Assembly (NCBI GenBank): GCA_030220185.1
Contig: JASPKZ010004570.1
Location: 372,001 to 436,000 of the forward strand
Length of the DNA: 64,000 bases
Reading direction: 5' to 3'
Source: Diploptera punctata
Lineage: Eukaryota > Arthropoda > Insecta > Blattodea > Blaberidae
Positions 1-12,245 of the stretch are shown one piece after another. The position numbers and the translations under genes were made by a program. A model generated the notes under the pieces. The model saw only the letters and a program-made list of their open reading frames with translations, had not been told where the DNA came from and ran no database searches. Position 1 is the first letter of the stretch; each line of letters starts with the position of its first letter.

Positions 1-179
1 AATATGTCGATATCAGGGTAGTCTGCTTAAATCTATTCAGCTACTCTGTGTAGGTTATGCGCAAGGCAAGTTATATGTACCATTGTGGGGTACAACATCT
101 TAAGACATTTTGCTGCTTTTACTATATAAGGAGCAGAATCCATTATGAAAAGGAACAAAGCAATTTCAGTGCAGTGTTG
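1..179. other. unassigned intronic sequence
   Basis: AT-rich sequence without a credible coding frame. It should be intronic, because the next helicase exon downstream of 4415 was not found between here and exon 6. I see nothing else in it. Confidence 0.4.
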
Positions 180-381
180 TAGGTAAGGTAAAGTGATCCC
201 ACTACAGGCCCACTAGTACGAGATTAAGGCTCCCACTTTTTGTAGACAATCGGCACTTGATGTCAGCCCTGCATGATGGTCGTCTTTTTCCCCAGAATAA
301 GTGTCTGGTACTCATTTCCATTAGAAGCTATGCCGCCAGAAGGTTTGAGTTAGTTTAAAAATCCTGACCCCACTGGGAACA
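180..381 (-). repeat. SINE-B, partial copy lacking its tRNA head
   Basis: This matches the body of the complete SINE at 62506-62798, with shared words such as AGACAATCGGCACTT and TCAGCCCTGCATGA. It stops near CTGACCCCACTGGGAAC, just before the tRNA-like head would begin, so this copy has lost its Pol III promoter region. Confidence 0.75.
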
Positions 382-1718
382 ACTGTGATAGAGGGGAATT
401 ATTACTTTTCTAACCTTTCACATGCCAAAAGAAAACATAGTTTGTTTTTCTGTCACTGTTTCTAATCTTTTTGATTGTATCATCATAACAAGGAAGCAAG
501 ATAATTCTTTCACAATATAGATCCAGTAGGTGTTGGGCGAGTCACGTACTTTTCAAAGACAAAATTTAGAAATTAGGGGTCCCTATTTTATTTAAAGGGA
601 TGCTTGAAGAAACAATAATTTCACAGATCTTTGGAAAACTCAGATCCAGATGTTGTTCTTGATGAAGGTGTACTACTTTGCAGTTTCTCAAACAGCAATC
701 ACTGTCTTTTTTTCTATGGCAATCTGTCTGCTTAGACAATATTTATGCTTAGCTATATTGCAATGTTATTGAACTGTGAAATGTTTATCAGCCAACACTC
801 TTACTTCACATATATTGCAAAATAAAATTTCTCCTTTAGCACCAAAATATTTTTTGCCAAACTCTAACGAAATCACGTAATATAAGAACATTTAACTTTA
901 GGAATTTTGGAATCCTACTGAACAAACAGGTCACAGAAAAAGAGATATAAAATAAGTCGGTTGAAAAATTCCAAACACTTTGTAATACAAAGCATCTGAT
1001 CTTTGGTAGTGGAGGGGATGAAACCAAGTGAACAAATAAATAAGATGTTTCTGTTTTAACAAGCAATAAATCATATTTGTAGCATCTCACAGTCAACACA
1101 TTCCTGATAAATGCTATTATCTTCAGCACTCTCTTTTATGAAAAGAAAAGAGAGAAAGAGGAAGAAGAGTGTAAGAAAATACCATTACGTCCACTCCAGC
1201 ATTTGCTGAATGACAAGGATGATGTAGAAAGGAAAAATAGAATATAGAAAAATTGGTTTTTGTTAGATTTTTTTTAGTTCATTACCATTTATCTGGATAA
1301 TTATATTTATATGACGTAAAATAGGCTTTTATACAAATTTAGCAAAAGTAGATCCGTAAGATAAATGTGGATAAAATATGTATTTATACAATCAATTAAA
1401 AAAAGCTCACTAGCATTCACTAAATGCTATAAACATATTTAAATTGGTTTGGAATAGAGAAATAAACAAACATAAAAAAAATGACATGTATAGAAATTTG
1501 AGTCCTAAAATCACAACTAAAAATGCTAACAGTTTGGTGAATTATAACATGTGATTTTCAAAGGACTGAAACATGATATGAAACATTTTTCTAATACAAG
1601 TAGTAGAAAGCATTTTTTTTATAATACTGGAGTGCAATAAATCAATCAACATAGTTGAAACAAATATGATGAAAATGCTGATGAGTGGAGGAACATGTAA
1701 CTTGTATTAAAATAAAAT
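382..1718. other. intronic sequence with no recognised gene
   Basis: AT-rich DNA. The 97-codon minus-strand frame at 836-1129 has no recognisable domain and is likely chance. No helicase exon (DExD or SAT motif) could be found on the minus strand here. Confidence 0.4.
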
Positions 1719-1794
1719 GAATTTTGTAATAAAAAGTGTTGTTTGTATTATTCTTAACTCATACCATTGTTTCTCTTAGACATATGTTTAAGAT

Positions 1795-2022
1795 ATGGTG
1801 AAATTAAATGTTTCTTACCTTTCCTCATATAAATTTTCTAAGTTGATCGCGATTTCGAGACTATAACTGTCTCATCCTCAGAATGGACAGTTATAGAGAC
1901 AGTTGAGACAGTTATAGTCTCGAAATCGCGATCAACTTAGAAAATTTATATGAGGAGAGGTAAGAAACATTTAAATTCACCATAAATTAAACCTCACAGT
2001 GATTAATTCCTATAAAAGTTAA
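1795..2022. mobile_element. 228-bp fold-back element with hammerhead motif
   Basis: It is flanked by the 13-bp TSD ATATGTTTAAGAT (1782-1794 and 2023-2035). Two arms (about 1810-1874 and 1904-1970) are nearly perfect reverse complements around a centre near 1890. The left arm carries an intact hammerhead core on the minus strand; the right arm lost the first core block. An ACCTCACAGTGATTAATTCC cap follows near 1990. It lies inside the left arm of the PLE dimer, so it is younger than that insertion. Confidence 0.75.
1836..1892 (-). ncRNA. hammerhead ribozyme (type I, minimal palindromic stem III)
   Basis: Reading the minus strand: core CTGAGGA (1875-1881), stem II GAGAC/GTCTC (1869-1873 with 1857-1861), GAAA (1853-1856), palindromic stem III ATCGCGAT (1846-1853), then C17 at 1845 as the predicted cleavage residue. 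Both conserved core blocks are intact. Hammerheads in PLE terminal repeats with very short, self-complementary stem III are known and are thought to act as dimers. Stem I pairs only weakly by eye. Confidence 0.7.
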
Positions 2023-2035
2023 ATATGTTTAAGAT

Positions 2036-2345
2036 GTTTAAAAACAAATAACATGAACATTGAAAGAAGCACTACTGGCTTTATAAGTAATATTTAAATT
2101 CCCAATAAAAAGTCTTTTTAATAAAGAAGCCACCATTTGCAAAAATCGTAGCAATGGCTCATAGCATTTGGGGTTAGGGAATTAACTATGTTTAAGAGAA
2201 AAATACGCGTTTAGATTGGAGGCTCACTTGGAAGAGCATTGATATAGAGAGTCAAAGGTCCTGGGTTCAAACCCCAGTCTAGGCGTATATTTTTCTTCTC
2301 AAATATAATTTGTCCATCATTAAGATGTTTAAAAATGAAATAATA
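2036..2345 (+). repeat. SINE-C unit with a tRNA-like domain near its 3' end
   Basis: The unit has the body word CCGCCATTTGCAAA (as CCACCATTTGC here) and a tRNA-like part at 2211-2287 with the B box GGTTCAAACCC. Eight bases after the first GGAGGC are missing compared with the copies at 43.3-43.7 kb. An imperfect direct repeat beginning AAGATGTTTAAAAA flanks it (2031 onward and about 2323 onward). It interrupts the left arm of the PLE dimer. Confidence 0.7.
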
Positions 2346-2349
2346 TGAA

Positions 2350-2400
2350 TAATATGTTTCAAAGCGTGTTAGCCTCACCTTCAGTAGTTACAGACTGGTT
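2350..2400 (-). ncRNA. decayed hammerhead motif in PLE left arm
   Basis: On the minus strand CTGAAGG (2378-2384; the final A of the core has become G), a stem II hairpin, and GAAA (2357-2360) match the right-arm motif at 4061-4115. The GTC cleavage triplet is lost. Probably inactive. Confidence 0.5.
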
Positions 2401-2473
2401 TTTCTCAAGTTGTCGGCCCTGGATCTCGACTTCTGCTCCCCTTTTCATGGTCCAAAGAACTTGGCTAACAGGC

Positions 2474-2715
2474 TCCTTTCCCTGGAAATTTCAAAATTCA
2501 TACTTCTCTCCTTGCTCTTCTGTATGTAGATTTTTTCCCATATGGCAAGTTCATTTGTGTTTTTCGTTTTAACAATTTTGTATTTAAATCTATTTTGTGT
2601 TTTTCTGACCAAACGTGAGCAGCTACTGCATATTTTTCTACTTTCCCCCCCTTTTTAAAATTTCTTATGTGTTCTTTGGTTCTAATGGTTAAATTTCTCT
2701 TTGTTTTCCCTATGT
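2474..2715 (-). pseudogene. PLE GIY-YIG endonuclease remnant, left arm
   Basis: Reverse-strand translation of this stretch parallels the plus-strand reading at 3698-3962 (RTKEHIRN-like and AAHVWS words) but carries stops. It is the inverted copy of the same C-terminal endonuclease region. Not functional. Confidence 0.65.
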
Positions 2716-3060
2716 ATCCATCATAGTAATTCTGCCCGAAGGCAGGTCTTTCACTGCAGTCATAGCATTTCCATGCTATGCTTTGCAGCTTTACTAGGGA
2801 ATTTTAAATGTGGTAGCTTCCCGTTGCTTTCCACACCGATGAAGGATGATGATGATAAGATGAATATGAATGATGATGATTGCGATGGCCACATGATTTC
2901 GGGGACCGTTTGGGCCTTAAAGTTTTCCTGACATTTGTCTTACAGGTGAGGAAAAACCCCGATAAAAACCTCACCCAGAAAAACTGTCCCGAGCGGGGAT
3001 CGAACCTGGGTCCGCTGCATGACAAGGCAGTACGCTATCTTGAGACCACAGCGGTGGACT
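2716..3060 (-). repeat. SINE-A copy (minus strand), inside PLE left arm
   Basis: The tRNA-like head is at the right end (starts near 3060 on the minus strand, B box GGTTCGATCCC around 2995-3006). The body, with CTGGGTGAGGTTTTTATCGG and TTAAGGCCCAAA words, runs leftward to a CTATGATGGA end. It is the mirror partner of the copy at 3391-3697. Confidence 0.85.
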
Positions 3061-3306
3061 CCCTATGTATATCTTATCACATTGCGCACATTTTATTTGA
3101 TATATTACTTATTTTTTACTATCATAAATTTTCTCATTGTTTTTAGTTTTTATTAGTTTGTTTAGGCCATAATTATTCTTTGGTGCTAATCTGATATTAA
3201 ATTTTTTGGAATTTATTGTGTGCCCATGGGTAATATGTGAATTTCCTGTATTTTACTTCCTTTGGTTTATCTATTTGTAGAGCACTTTCATTCATTACAA
3301 GTAATG

Positions 3307-3962
3307 ATTAGCACCAAAGAATAATTATAGTCTAAACAAACTAATAAAAACCAACAAAAATGAGAAGATTATCAGGAATATATCAGATAAGTCCACCACT
3401 GTGGTCTCGAGGTAGCATGCTGCCTTATCACGCAGCGGGCCCGGGTTCGATCCCCAGTCGGGGCAGTTTTTCTGGGTGAGGTTTTTATCGGGGTTTTTAC
3501 TCATCTGTAAGACAAATGTCAGGAAAACTTTAAGGCCCAAACGGTCCCCAAAATCATATGGCCATCATCATCCTTCAATGGTGTGGAAAGCAATGGGAAG
3601 CTACCACATCTACAATTCCCTAGTAAAGCTGCAAGCATAGCATGAAAATGATGATTGCAGTGAAGGATCTGTCTTCGGACAGAATTACTATGGATAGATA
3701 TCAAATAAAATGTGCAGAATTTGATAAGATATACATAGGGAAAACAAAGAGAAATTTAACCATCAGAACCAAAGAACACATAAGAAATGTAAAAAAGGGG
3801 GGGGGAATAGAAAAATCTGCAGCAGCTGCTCACGTTTGGTCAAAAAAACACATAATAGATTTAAACACAAAATTATTAAAACAGTTAGAAAACACAAATG
3901 AACTCACCACATGGGAAAAAAATATACATACAGAAGAACAAGGAGAGAATTATGAATTTTGA
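3307..3962 (+). pseudogene. PLE C-terminal region with GIY-YIG endonuclease, split by a SINE
   Basis: Translating from about 3307 gives a basic linker (NNYSLNKLIK, then ISDK). The SINE at 3391-3697 interrupts it, after which the frame resumes with YQIKCAEFDKIYIGKTKRN, the YIG half of a GIY-YIG nuclease, followed by RTKEHIR and AAHVWS. PLEs encode an RT fused to such a C-terminal nuclease; here the RT is missing. The frame after the SINE is open to the natural-looking stop at 3962. Confidence 0.8.
3391..3697 (+). repeat. SINE-A, full copy inserted in PLE ORF
   Basis: tRNA-derived head GTCCACCACTGTGGTCTCGA with B box GGTTCGATCCC, then a body of about 230 bp ending GAATTACTATGGATAG. The flanking 11-bp repeats ATATCAGATAA (3380-3390) and ATATCAAATAA (3698-3708) are its target-site duplication and place it inside the PLE reading frame. 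Confidence 0.9.
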
Positions 3963-4060
3963 AATTCACGAGGAAAGGAGCCTGATTAGCCAAGTTCTTT
4001 GGACCACAGAAAGAGGGAGCAGGAGTCGAGATCCAGGGCCGACAACTTGAGAAAAACGAG

Positions 4061-4115
4061 CCTGTAACTACTGAAGATGAGGCTGTTAGCTTTGAAACAC
4101 ATGTCTAACAGAAAC
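4061..4115 (+). ncRNA. hammerhead ribozyme-like motif in PLE right arm
   Basis: CTGAAGA (4071-4077), a stem II hairpin built from AGGCT and AGCTT, GAAA (4094-4097), palindromic ACATGT (4099-4104) and C17 at 4105. The stem I strands CTGT..TA and TA.ACAG pair around a bulge, as expected for type I hammerheads with an internal stem I loop. Canonical core residues are present, so it may be active. Confidence 0.65.
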
Positions 4116-4254
4116 AACGATATGAGGTAAGAATAACACAGACAACAATTTTTATTAAGTAAAATCTCATAATGTTACTTCCTATTGTATTTTCAAATAG
4201 AATTTTGTAAGTTACACATAAAATTAAAATGCAAAAAGTTACATCAATTAAAAG

Positions 4255-4395
4255 AGAATAATATAAAGTAATCGAAACATGTTCAAGAATAAATCAACAT
4301 TAATTTGAGGTAAGATGTTTCCAGTTTAAAAAAAAACTTGATTAAAAGAACCTCAAAATGTTACTCCCTAAAATAAACCATTAAATATGAAGTTA
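4255..4395 (+). mobile_element. decayed hammerhead/PLE terminal piece
   Basis: Contains CGAAACATGTTC, TTTGAGGTAAGATG and an ACCTCAAAATGTTACTCCC cap, in the same order as the element at 53951-54104. The upstream core block is missing. It ends about 20 bp from helicase exon 6. Confidence 0.55.
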
Positions 4396-4414
4396 GTTTA
4401 TAAATATCACTTAC

Positions 4415-4487
4415 TTATTTAAAGATAATGATGGTGGATCTTCTTGCAAAAGATAAACAAGTCTATTAGGAGTTGTCACTAAAATAT
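4415..4487 (-). CDS. DDX52: DEAD-box helicase DDX52, exon 6
   Basis: The minus strand reads TTTTTTGCAG, then 73 coding bases, then GTAAGT. Joined to the G left over from exon 5 it encodes DILVTTPNRLVYLLQ and an acidic-proline tail, matching the segment just before the DExD motif (TPNRL corresponds to the TPGR-type motif Ib). It ends in phase 2. No continuation was recognised between 1 and 4414, so the 3' part of the gene, with motifs II to VI, lies outside the window. Confidence 0.9.
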
Positions 4488-4560
4488 CTGCAAAAAATAT
4501 AAAAATAAAATCATTGGTTATTTAACTGTAAACATATCTATTTACTTGAACACTTCATAT

Positions 4561-4576
4561 AATAATAGTAATAATA

Positions 4577-4609
<33 letters not shown>

Positions 4610-4612
4610 CCA
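4561..4612. repeat. (TAA)n microsatellite
   Basis: Repeated TAATAATAA tract forming the 3' tail of the adjoining minus-strand LINE fragment. Confidence 0.85.
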
Positions 4613-4836
4613 GTATCATGGCAGCAGCCGCTGTCTTCCGGAAATCAAACGCCATTCCTCTCTGTCCATCCATTGATCTTCCTCCAATCCTCTGATATTC
4701 ATAGCTGCTAGTACCCCTTCTATCCAAGTTTTCTTTGGTCTTCCTCTCTTCCTCCTTTCTATTGGGACCCATTCCATAACAATTTTAGGCAATCTTTGCT
4801 CTGGCAATTTTTTTGACATGGCCATACCACTGTAAT
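4613..4836 (-). pseudogene. 3' end of a non-LTR retrotransposon ORF
   Basis: The minus strand encodes a C-terminus of the type RRKRGRPKKTW...DREEWR...RQRLLP, the basic RGRP tail typical of many insect RT ORFs, ending next to a TTA-repeat tail. It is 5'-truncated. A related tail lies at about 34435-34500. Confidence 0.7.
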
Positions 4837-4995
4837 CTTTTCTTTTCTAATAATTGATGATGATATAATAATAATAATAATGATAATGGTTTATTTTACC
4901 TGATGGAATTGAGATCTTAAGGTCTTCTCTTCTACTTCACCATGGATAAATTATATAGATAATAACAATTATTATTACATTATAGACCTACACCA

Positions 4996-5150
4996 TTCGT
5001 GGCACAAATGGGGAATGAAAGACGTGCATGGAAGCTTCTTGTAGGAAAACCAGAGGCAAAATGTCCACTTGGTAGACCAAGAATGAGGTGGGAGAATAAC
5101 ATTAACTATGATTTGAGGGAAGTAGATTATACAGGGGATGATTGGAAAAC
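4996..5150 (+). pseudogene. LINE A 3' fragment, part 1
   Basis: Encodes the LINE A C-terminus (MGNERRAWKLLVGKP, GRPRMRWENNINYDLREVDY). It is 5'-truncated and is interrupted after GATTGGAAAAC by LINE B; the sequence resumes at 7524. Confidence 0.9.
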
Positions 5151-6072
5151 TATAAATATAAATACAGGGGTAAGACAAGGCAATGGCTTGTCTGCAATAC
5201 TATTTAATTTGACTCTAGATAAAGTATTGAAAGAACTTAATTTAACAGGACATATTGTATATAATAAAACTAAACAAATATGTGCATACGCCTTGATTGC
5301 TAGAAATTTACTCCCTTACAAGAAATGCTATATACAATTGAAACGGCTGGAAAGTCAACTGAATTGGAGATAAATGAAGATAAAACTAAATATATGAAGA
5401 TGGAAGTAAATCCAGTCAATAATACAATACAAAGAATTAACATAGGAAATTATAATTTTGAAAAAGTTACTACTTCTACATATTTATGAGCAAAGATAAA
5501 TAGTAAAGGGTTAATAACAGAAGAAATAAACCACAGAATATTAAAAGGTAACAAAGCATATTTTGCGAATCTCTGTTTAATAAAATCAAAACTGTTAACT
5601 AGAACAACTAAATTAAAAATATATAAATCCTTGATTAGACCCGTGGATATTCTGCTGAAACATGGGTGTTAAATAAAGGAGATGAAAATGCTTTACATAT
5701 ATTCGAAAGAAGGATAATAAGAAAAATATATGTGGACCAGTATTGGAAAACAATACATGGAGAATCTGATCAAATTCTGAAATTGATCATATACTCAGAG
5801 GAGAGGATCTTGTAAGATACATCAAGTCATTGAGATTGAGATGGGTAGGATATGTTGAAAGAATGGAAGATGGAAGAATACCAAAACAATTAATACATGA
5901 CGACATAATAGCAGTAAGAAAGAGAGGAAGACCAAGAAAGAGGTGGCTACAGGATATGGAACAAGATTTGAGAAGGATGAGAATAAGAGGACGGAAAGGG
6001 AAAGTACAGGATCGAGATGAATGGAGGAGAATTGTGAAGGAGGCCAAAACCCACAATGGATTGTAGTGCCAA
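5151..6072 (+). mobile_element. LINE B, 5'-truncated RT fragment nested in LINE A
   Basis: Begins right after the 11-bp TSD GATTGGAAAAC (5140-5150; second copy 7524-7534). It encodes RT fragments (GVRQGNGLSAILFN near 5160-5210) and a C-terminal part (RLRWVGYVERMEDGRIPKQL, then KRGRPRKRW) ending at TAG 6064-6066, with frameshifts between them. The tail GGAAGGAAGTAAGG runs straight into the long microsatellite. Confidence 0.85.
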
Positions 6073-7523
<1,451 letters not shown>

Positions 7524-7610
7524 GATTGGAAAACATTAGCTCAGGACAGGGATGTATGGAGAGCTTATGTCTGCGTGGCCATGAACGGAGAGAGTATTAA
7601 TTAGGGGTAG
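7524..7610 (+). pseudogene. LINE A 3' fragment, part 2
   Basis: Continues the interrupted LINE A from the second TSD copy: GATTGGAAAACATTAGCTC, then codons for AQDRDVWRAYVCVAMN. The expected CCTACGGGTTCGATAG 3' end is replaced by unrelated sequence. Confidence 0.85.
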
Positions 7611-8881
7611 GTAAAAGGGTAACGGATTTATCACAAGAGGTGGGATTTATTACAAGGAATTCCCGTAATGTGGGAATTTTATGCTCGTTGTCTAGTCAGG
7701 TTGGGTTCGATGAGCGATGAGGATAACATCACAGGGATAATGAAGGAACTTCGTACAGGTAGCTAAAGTTTTATCAATAATTGAAGTTCAAAATTCACTT
7801 GATTTATTTTGAATATGATTCAAAATACATATTACTTAATAAAATGAAGACACTTGATGATACGTTGTGTATATAGCGATCTGACTTCTCAAATTAATAA
7901 TGAAGTATTATTACTATTAATATAGTAATATAAAAATTATGGATCAGTATCCTCAATATATCTTAGTTGATGTTCTTCCTTCGATATCTGGGAGGCTTCT
8001 CGCAATTAAAATGAAACTTATTGATGTTCTCCCTTCGTTAGCTGGGAGATTTCTCATTCAGTACGTGTCTCAATTTGATATCTTGAAAACTTCAGTATTC
8101 CTTCAATCGTTCAGATCGCTACAGGAGAAGGGATTACACTTTTATTCCTATTGGTTTATACATATGTGGACATATATTACATATATATAAAGGGTGTGAC
8201 TTTCCATTGTTTGTTAGTGATGTAACTAATAATAGGTGTGTCTATCTTGTGCTATTTATTGACAATGTTGCCAAGTTGTTCCTAGTTAGGCTTTTGGGTT
8301 TTTTATTAAGGGCCTTACAACTTATTTAAAAACCGTTTCAATTAATTTTAATGTGTAGTTCGTAGCTATCTTTTAACTGATATATGTATCCAAATTTTAA
8401 TTTGAAACTTCATAGTGACATTCCCCTTGTAAACGTTTTGTTATACTCGTCATTCATAAATATTATTTTGACTGACATTTTAGTCGGTTTTCAAATAGAC
8501 GTTCTGACACATTTCTATTAACAAAATGTTTGGTATCTATAGGTTTCTATTGTATTCAGGTACCTGGGTCTACCTTTGTTATATCACACGTCTTCTGGAC
8601 TTTCTGGCTTCAGCTATATTGGAATAACCCAAATTTAACAAAAGGAGTTGTCTTAGTCATTTATAAAAAGAGGAAATCAACTCTTATATAATTAATAAAA
8701 TCTATTCATTAATATGATCATTGGATTGCAAATAAATTTCTGAGTAATATAAGTCCAAACTCGATATGTTTATATATATTATATCTTTATCTTGAATTAT
8801 GAGTCATATTTAAATAATTTAGATTTAATGAAATATTTAGTTAATATTTGAAACTAAAACAATCTGGAGGGGAAATTTGTG
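7611..8881. other. intronic sequence, no gene recognised
   Basis: A short internal duplication is visible (TTGATGTTCTTCCTTCG at about 7968 and a similar copy at about 8020). The frame at 7939-8190 has no recognised domain. No exon or repeat family was identified. Confidence 0.35.
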
Positions 8882-8925
8882 TTACAGAACCTACCGGTTC
8901 GATAGAGCTAGTGAGTGAGTTAGTT
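8882..8925 (+). repeat. LINE A terminal tail remnant
   Basis: GAACCTACCGGTTCGATAGA followed by GCTAGTGAGTGAG matches the last 40 bases of LINE A (ACCTACGGGTTCGATAGTGCC and AGTGAGTAAG). It is a very short 5'-truncated copy. Confidence 0.7.
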
Positions 8926-9489
8926 AGGCCTACACAATAAATAGTTTCTCTACTTAATTTTTGTGTCACTAATGACCCAAGATGTTAAATAAAATCTACC
9001 TAAATCAAATTTCACATATTTGTGAAGTTCAATACCATTGAAGCTGTTTTTGTATTTTAAAACAAAATTAAGCACAGATTTTCAGTGTTTTCATCTCTCT
9101 CTTTCACTAACTTATTAAACTTTCCCAACTAATATATTGTTAGAATGTATTTGCAAATGCCTACTTTGGTTATTCACACTTGTAATCATCATTCTTTTCT
9201 TTTGTAGTGTAAACCATGTACCTTAAGTGCTTGATTGAGTGAATGAAAGTGAAAAATTGAACCATAACATTATTCCATTTGCATTATTATTTGTACATAT
9301 AATGAATAAAATTTATTTTATTTTTTTTAATCTTAGGCTCTGAAATTTTGTATGTGATTTAGAAAAATACATTATTTAATAAAGGTAAAAATATTTCATT
9401 AACAGGCCAGTAAAGCTCATATGGGATGTGAACAAATACTCTAGTCTAACAGCATGAAGAGAAGATGGAACTAAAAAAAATAAATAGAT

Positions 9490-9660
9490 TTTTTGAGTAT
9501 CAAATTCTAAGGGGACTCAAAAGTTGCATATTTGCATGCTAATCAATGGAAAAATATTGAAAAAATCATATGTTGGATCTTCAGTTCATATGAAAGGCAT
9601 AAAGTTTGAAAAAATGACAAAAAAAAACAATATTTTACCTTTACATTCAGAATATACAGG
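9490..9660 (+). repeat. dispersed repeat of unknown class
   Basis: Shares GCATGCTAATCAATGGAAA and surrounding sequence with the reverse complement of 23950-24120. No ORF, tRNA-like part or TSD could be assigned. Confidence 0.55.
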
Positions 9661-10667
9661 TAATACTTTTTGGCTTTTAACAAACAACATTTTTATATTT
9701 CATGGTAGTTGCCTGATGACAGAAAAATTGTATTTAAAAACTAAATGCTACATTTTTTTAGCACAACTACCTAAAACCCAAGATTTTAGTTGAAAAATAG
9801 AGGTTTTCAAGTTTTACAAATAGATCTGCAGTATTTTATATTAAAAAAATATCACCTTTCTCAATAATTCATTAATATGAGTGATTTTACACATTCTATT
9901 TCGGTAAGAGTAAACAATTTTGAAACTCTTTGGCCATTTCATATTATTATTTTATGAAATAATTTCAAACTAAAAAAACAAGGTTTGAAATTCAAGTTCG
10001 ACCATTAGCGTGTTAAATTATGTTAATTTAGTCAAGGATGTCTTTTATCAAATTTTAGTATTGTGGATCTTGAGACCACAGTTGCTCTAAGGTAGCCTCA
10101 TTTCCTTAGAATCTATGACAATTTTGATGCATCTTTCAACTGCTTGGGTATGGCAAAGAAATTAAAAACAATTGTACTCAGAGTTTCATCTTATAGACGT
10201 ATTGTAATAGTCTCTGAAGCTTTCCATCATTGAAGAGGGCGATGATTTACATTGTGTCCAATCTACAGTTCAATGTAGACCATAACATCGGTTTTAAGAC
10301 TTCCTCTTTGGATTTTGAGTTATTGCCTTTAGTACCCTCCTACAACCCAACTGTGTTCTTCTTTCATCTATTATCATATCCAACAATATGTTCTCCAGTT
10401 GACAAAAATAAAAAGTATGTTTCTCTCAATCACAGGATCAATGATTCCCTCAATTTTGTCTTCCAAATGTCTCGTTGTTTGAAAAATCTTAAAGTTATGT
10501 TTAGGACCATATTTCACTGACTGATGTCTCTAATTGTTAAACCAGGCAAGAGCACATTCATGCAACCTTCAATTCATTTCTATGACTTGTTAGGGAAGTG
10601 TTGGTTTGCATCGGCAGTGAGTAAGAGGATCATGTTGACCCATCTGGGTTGCTTTGGCAGTATGAAG
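9661..10667. other. intronic sequence, no gene recognised
   Basis: No domain-bearing frame and no recognised repeat; short frames at 10230-10811 look like chance. Confidence 0.35.
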
Positions 10668-10978
10668 ATGTTACTTACTTACTTACTCACTGGCACTATC
10701 GAACCTGTAGGTTCATGGCCGCGCGGACATAAGCTCTCCATACATCCCTATCCTGAGCCAATGCTTTCCAATCATTCCCTGTATAATCTACTTCCCTCAA
10801 ATCATAGTTAATGTTGTTCTCCCACCTCATTCTTGGTCTACCAACTGAGCGTTTTCCTTCTGCCATGCAAGTCTTTCATTCCCCATACGCGCAACATGTC
10901 CTGCCCATCGCAGTCTATGAGACTTAACTGTTCTTATTATATCTGGCTTCCTATAAAGACCATGTAGTTCATTGTTAC
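10668..10978 (-). pseudogene. LINE A 3' fragment
   Basis: Starts with the TTACTTACTTACTCACTGGC tail complement and carries the LINE A C-terminal region on the minus strand, with a short deletion around 10860. It is truncated in the equivalent of the GRKPDIIRT region. Confidence 0.85.
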
Positions 10979-10999
10979 TATTGATCTTAATTAAGATCA

Positions 11000-12245
11000 G
11001 TTTTAATTATGAGCAATTCCATGAAAATGTCATACCGAGGTGAAAATTTTGAAACTGACGCAGGAATAATTCTGTTGATATAATAAATATCTGTAAATAT
11101 AAAATTTTATAATTCTATAAGAAAATGTTTCAAATGTGCATTATTTTAATCTAATAATAGAACTTGTCATATTCCAAACCTGAAAAAATACACAAAATTT
11201 TACCAATTTCTTGTTTAATGATTTGGTCTTATGAATTCGTTTTATTTCACAAAATCTTTTGTTAAACCATTCTTTGGTCCTCCTTGGTCGTAAATTAAAC
11301 AATATTAATTGGATTCTAATATTCTATATACCTTAAATGAGTCCTATAGTTGTTAACTGTAAGTTATGGTCAGTCAGTCACAGAGAACGGATAAAAATTA
11401 CCGTACACAACATAATAATTGATGGATTAAAATTTCCTCTTGGATTCTACACTATCGGTACACAACTAATAAAAAAGTATAGATGACATTTTCTTGTAAA
11501 GTCATTATTTTTCCCGCTGGAGTCCCATGCCTGACTGACTTTTTGTCCCCTCACTTATATTGCTAATTCGCATAACGCAGTCAGTTGCTTGCTGGACTCC
11601 ACTGTGTATTAACATAAACATGGTTTAGGAAATCTGGTAGACTGTTCAGCTCAGCTGTTTCATAAAATAATTACTGGCCCTTCTTCTGTGACAAATTGAT
11701 CTAAAAGGCAGTCAGCGAACGGATTTAAATGCAGAATAATCACATGAAAATGTCATACCGATATGAAAATTTTGAAATTGGCGCTGGAGTAATTTTTTCG
11801 ATGAGATATTTTTTTGCAGATGAAATTTTCCGATTATAGAAGTTAATGTTTGAAATACGGATTATTTTGATCTAAATTAATAGTAGAACATGATATATTC
11901 CGAAACCTGAAAACACATGCAAAATTAAACGAAATTTTGTTTTACGATTTCACTGTATAAATTTGTTTTGTTTCACCGACTCTTTTGTTATACCATATTT
12001 CGGTCCTTCCTGATCATAAATGTAATACTAATAATTGTATTATAATATTCTAGATAATTAAAATGCGCCCTATAATTATTAAGGGTAAGCTACAGTCAGT
12101 CACATAAAACATAGAAAAATTATTGTACACAATACGATAATTGATGGATCCAAATTTCCTCTGGGATTCTACGTTATCGTACGTAACTAACAAAAAAGTA
12201 TTAACGACATTGTCTTATAAAGTAATTACGTTAATTATATTAATT
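11000..12245. repeat. diverged tandem duplication, period about 724 bp
   Basis: ATGAAAATGTCATACCG recurs at about 11022 and 11745, and the order of later landmarks (TGGTCCT..CGTAAAT, CAGTCAGTCAC, ATAATTGATGGAT, TTTCCTCT) is kept in both copies. The function is unknown and there is no long open frame. Each copy contains one CAGTCAGTCAC word (11369-11381, 12093-12103). Confidence 0.75.

Larger units (their letters stand above)
1730..4199. mobile_element. Penelope-like element inserted as an inverted (head-to-head) dimer
   Basis: An 11-bp TSD GAATTTTGTAA flanks the block at 1719-1729 and 4200-4210. Inside, a left arm (about 1730-1794 plus 2346-3191) is the imperfect reverse complement of a right arm (about 3304-4165), with a spacer of roughly 110 bp at 3192-3303. 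Each arm contains, from the centre outward, the end of a PLE linker, a SINE-A copy, a GIY-YIG endonuclease remnant, a hammerhead-like motif and a TATGAGGTAAG-type end. The right end continues into a cap reading TCTCATAATGTTACTTCCT. Because the same SINE sits inside the ORF in both arms, the SINE was present before the arms were duplicated. Two later insertions interrupt the left arm at about 1782-2350. GIY-YIG endonucleases are typical of PLEs; the dimer interpretation is mine. Confidence 0.75.

Noticed and set aside
1..4414. Continuation of DDX52 with the DExD motif
   Set aside because: No minus-strand stretch encoding VEWLVVDESD-like residues was found; the next exon should lie outside the window.
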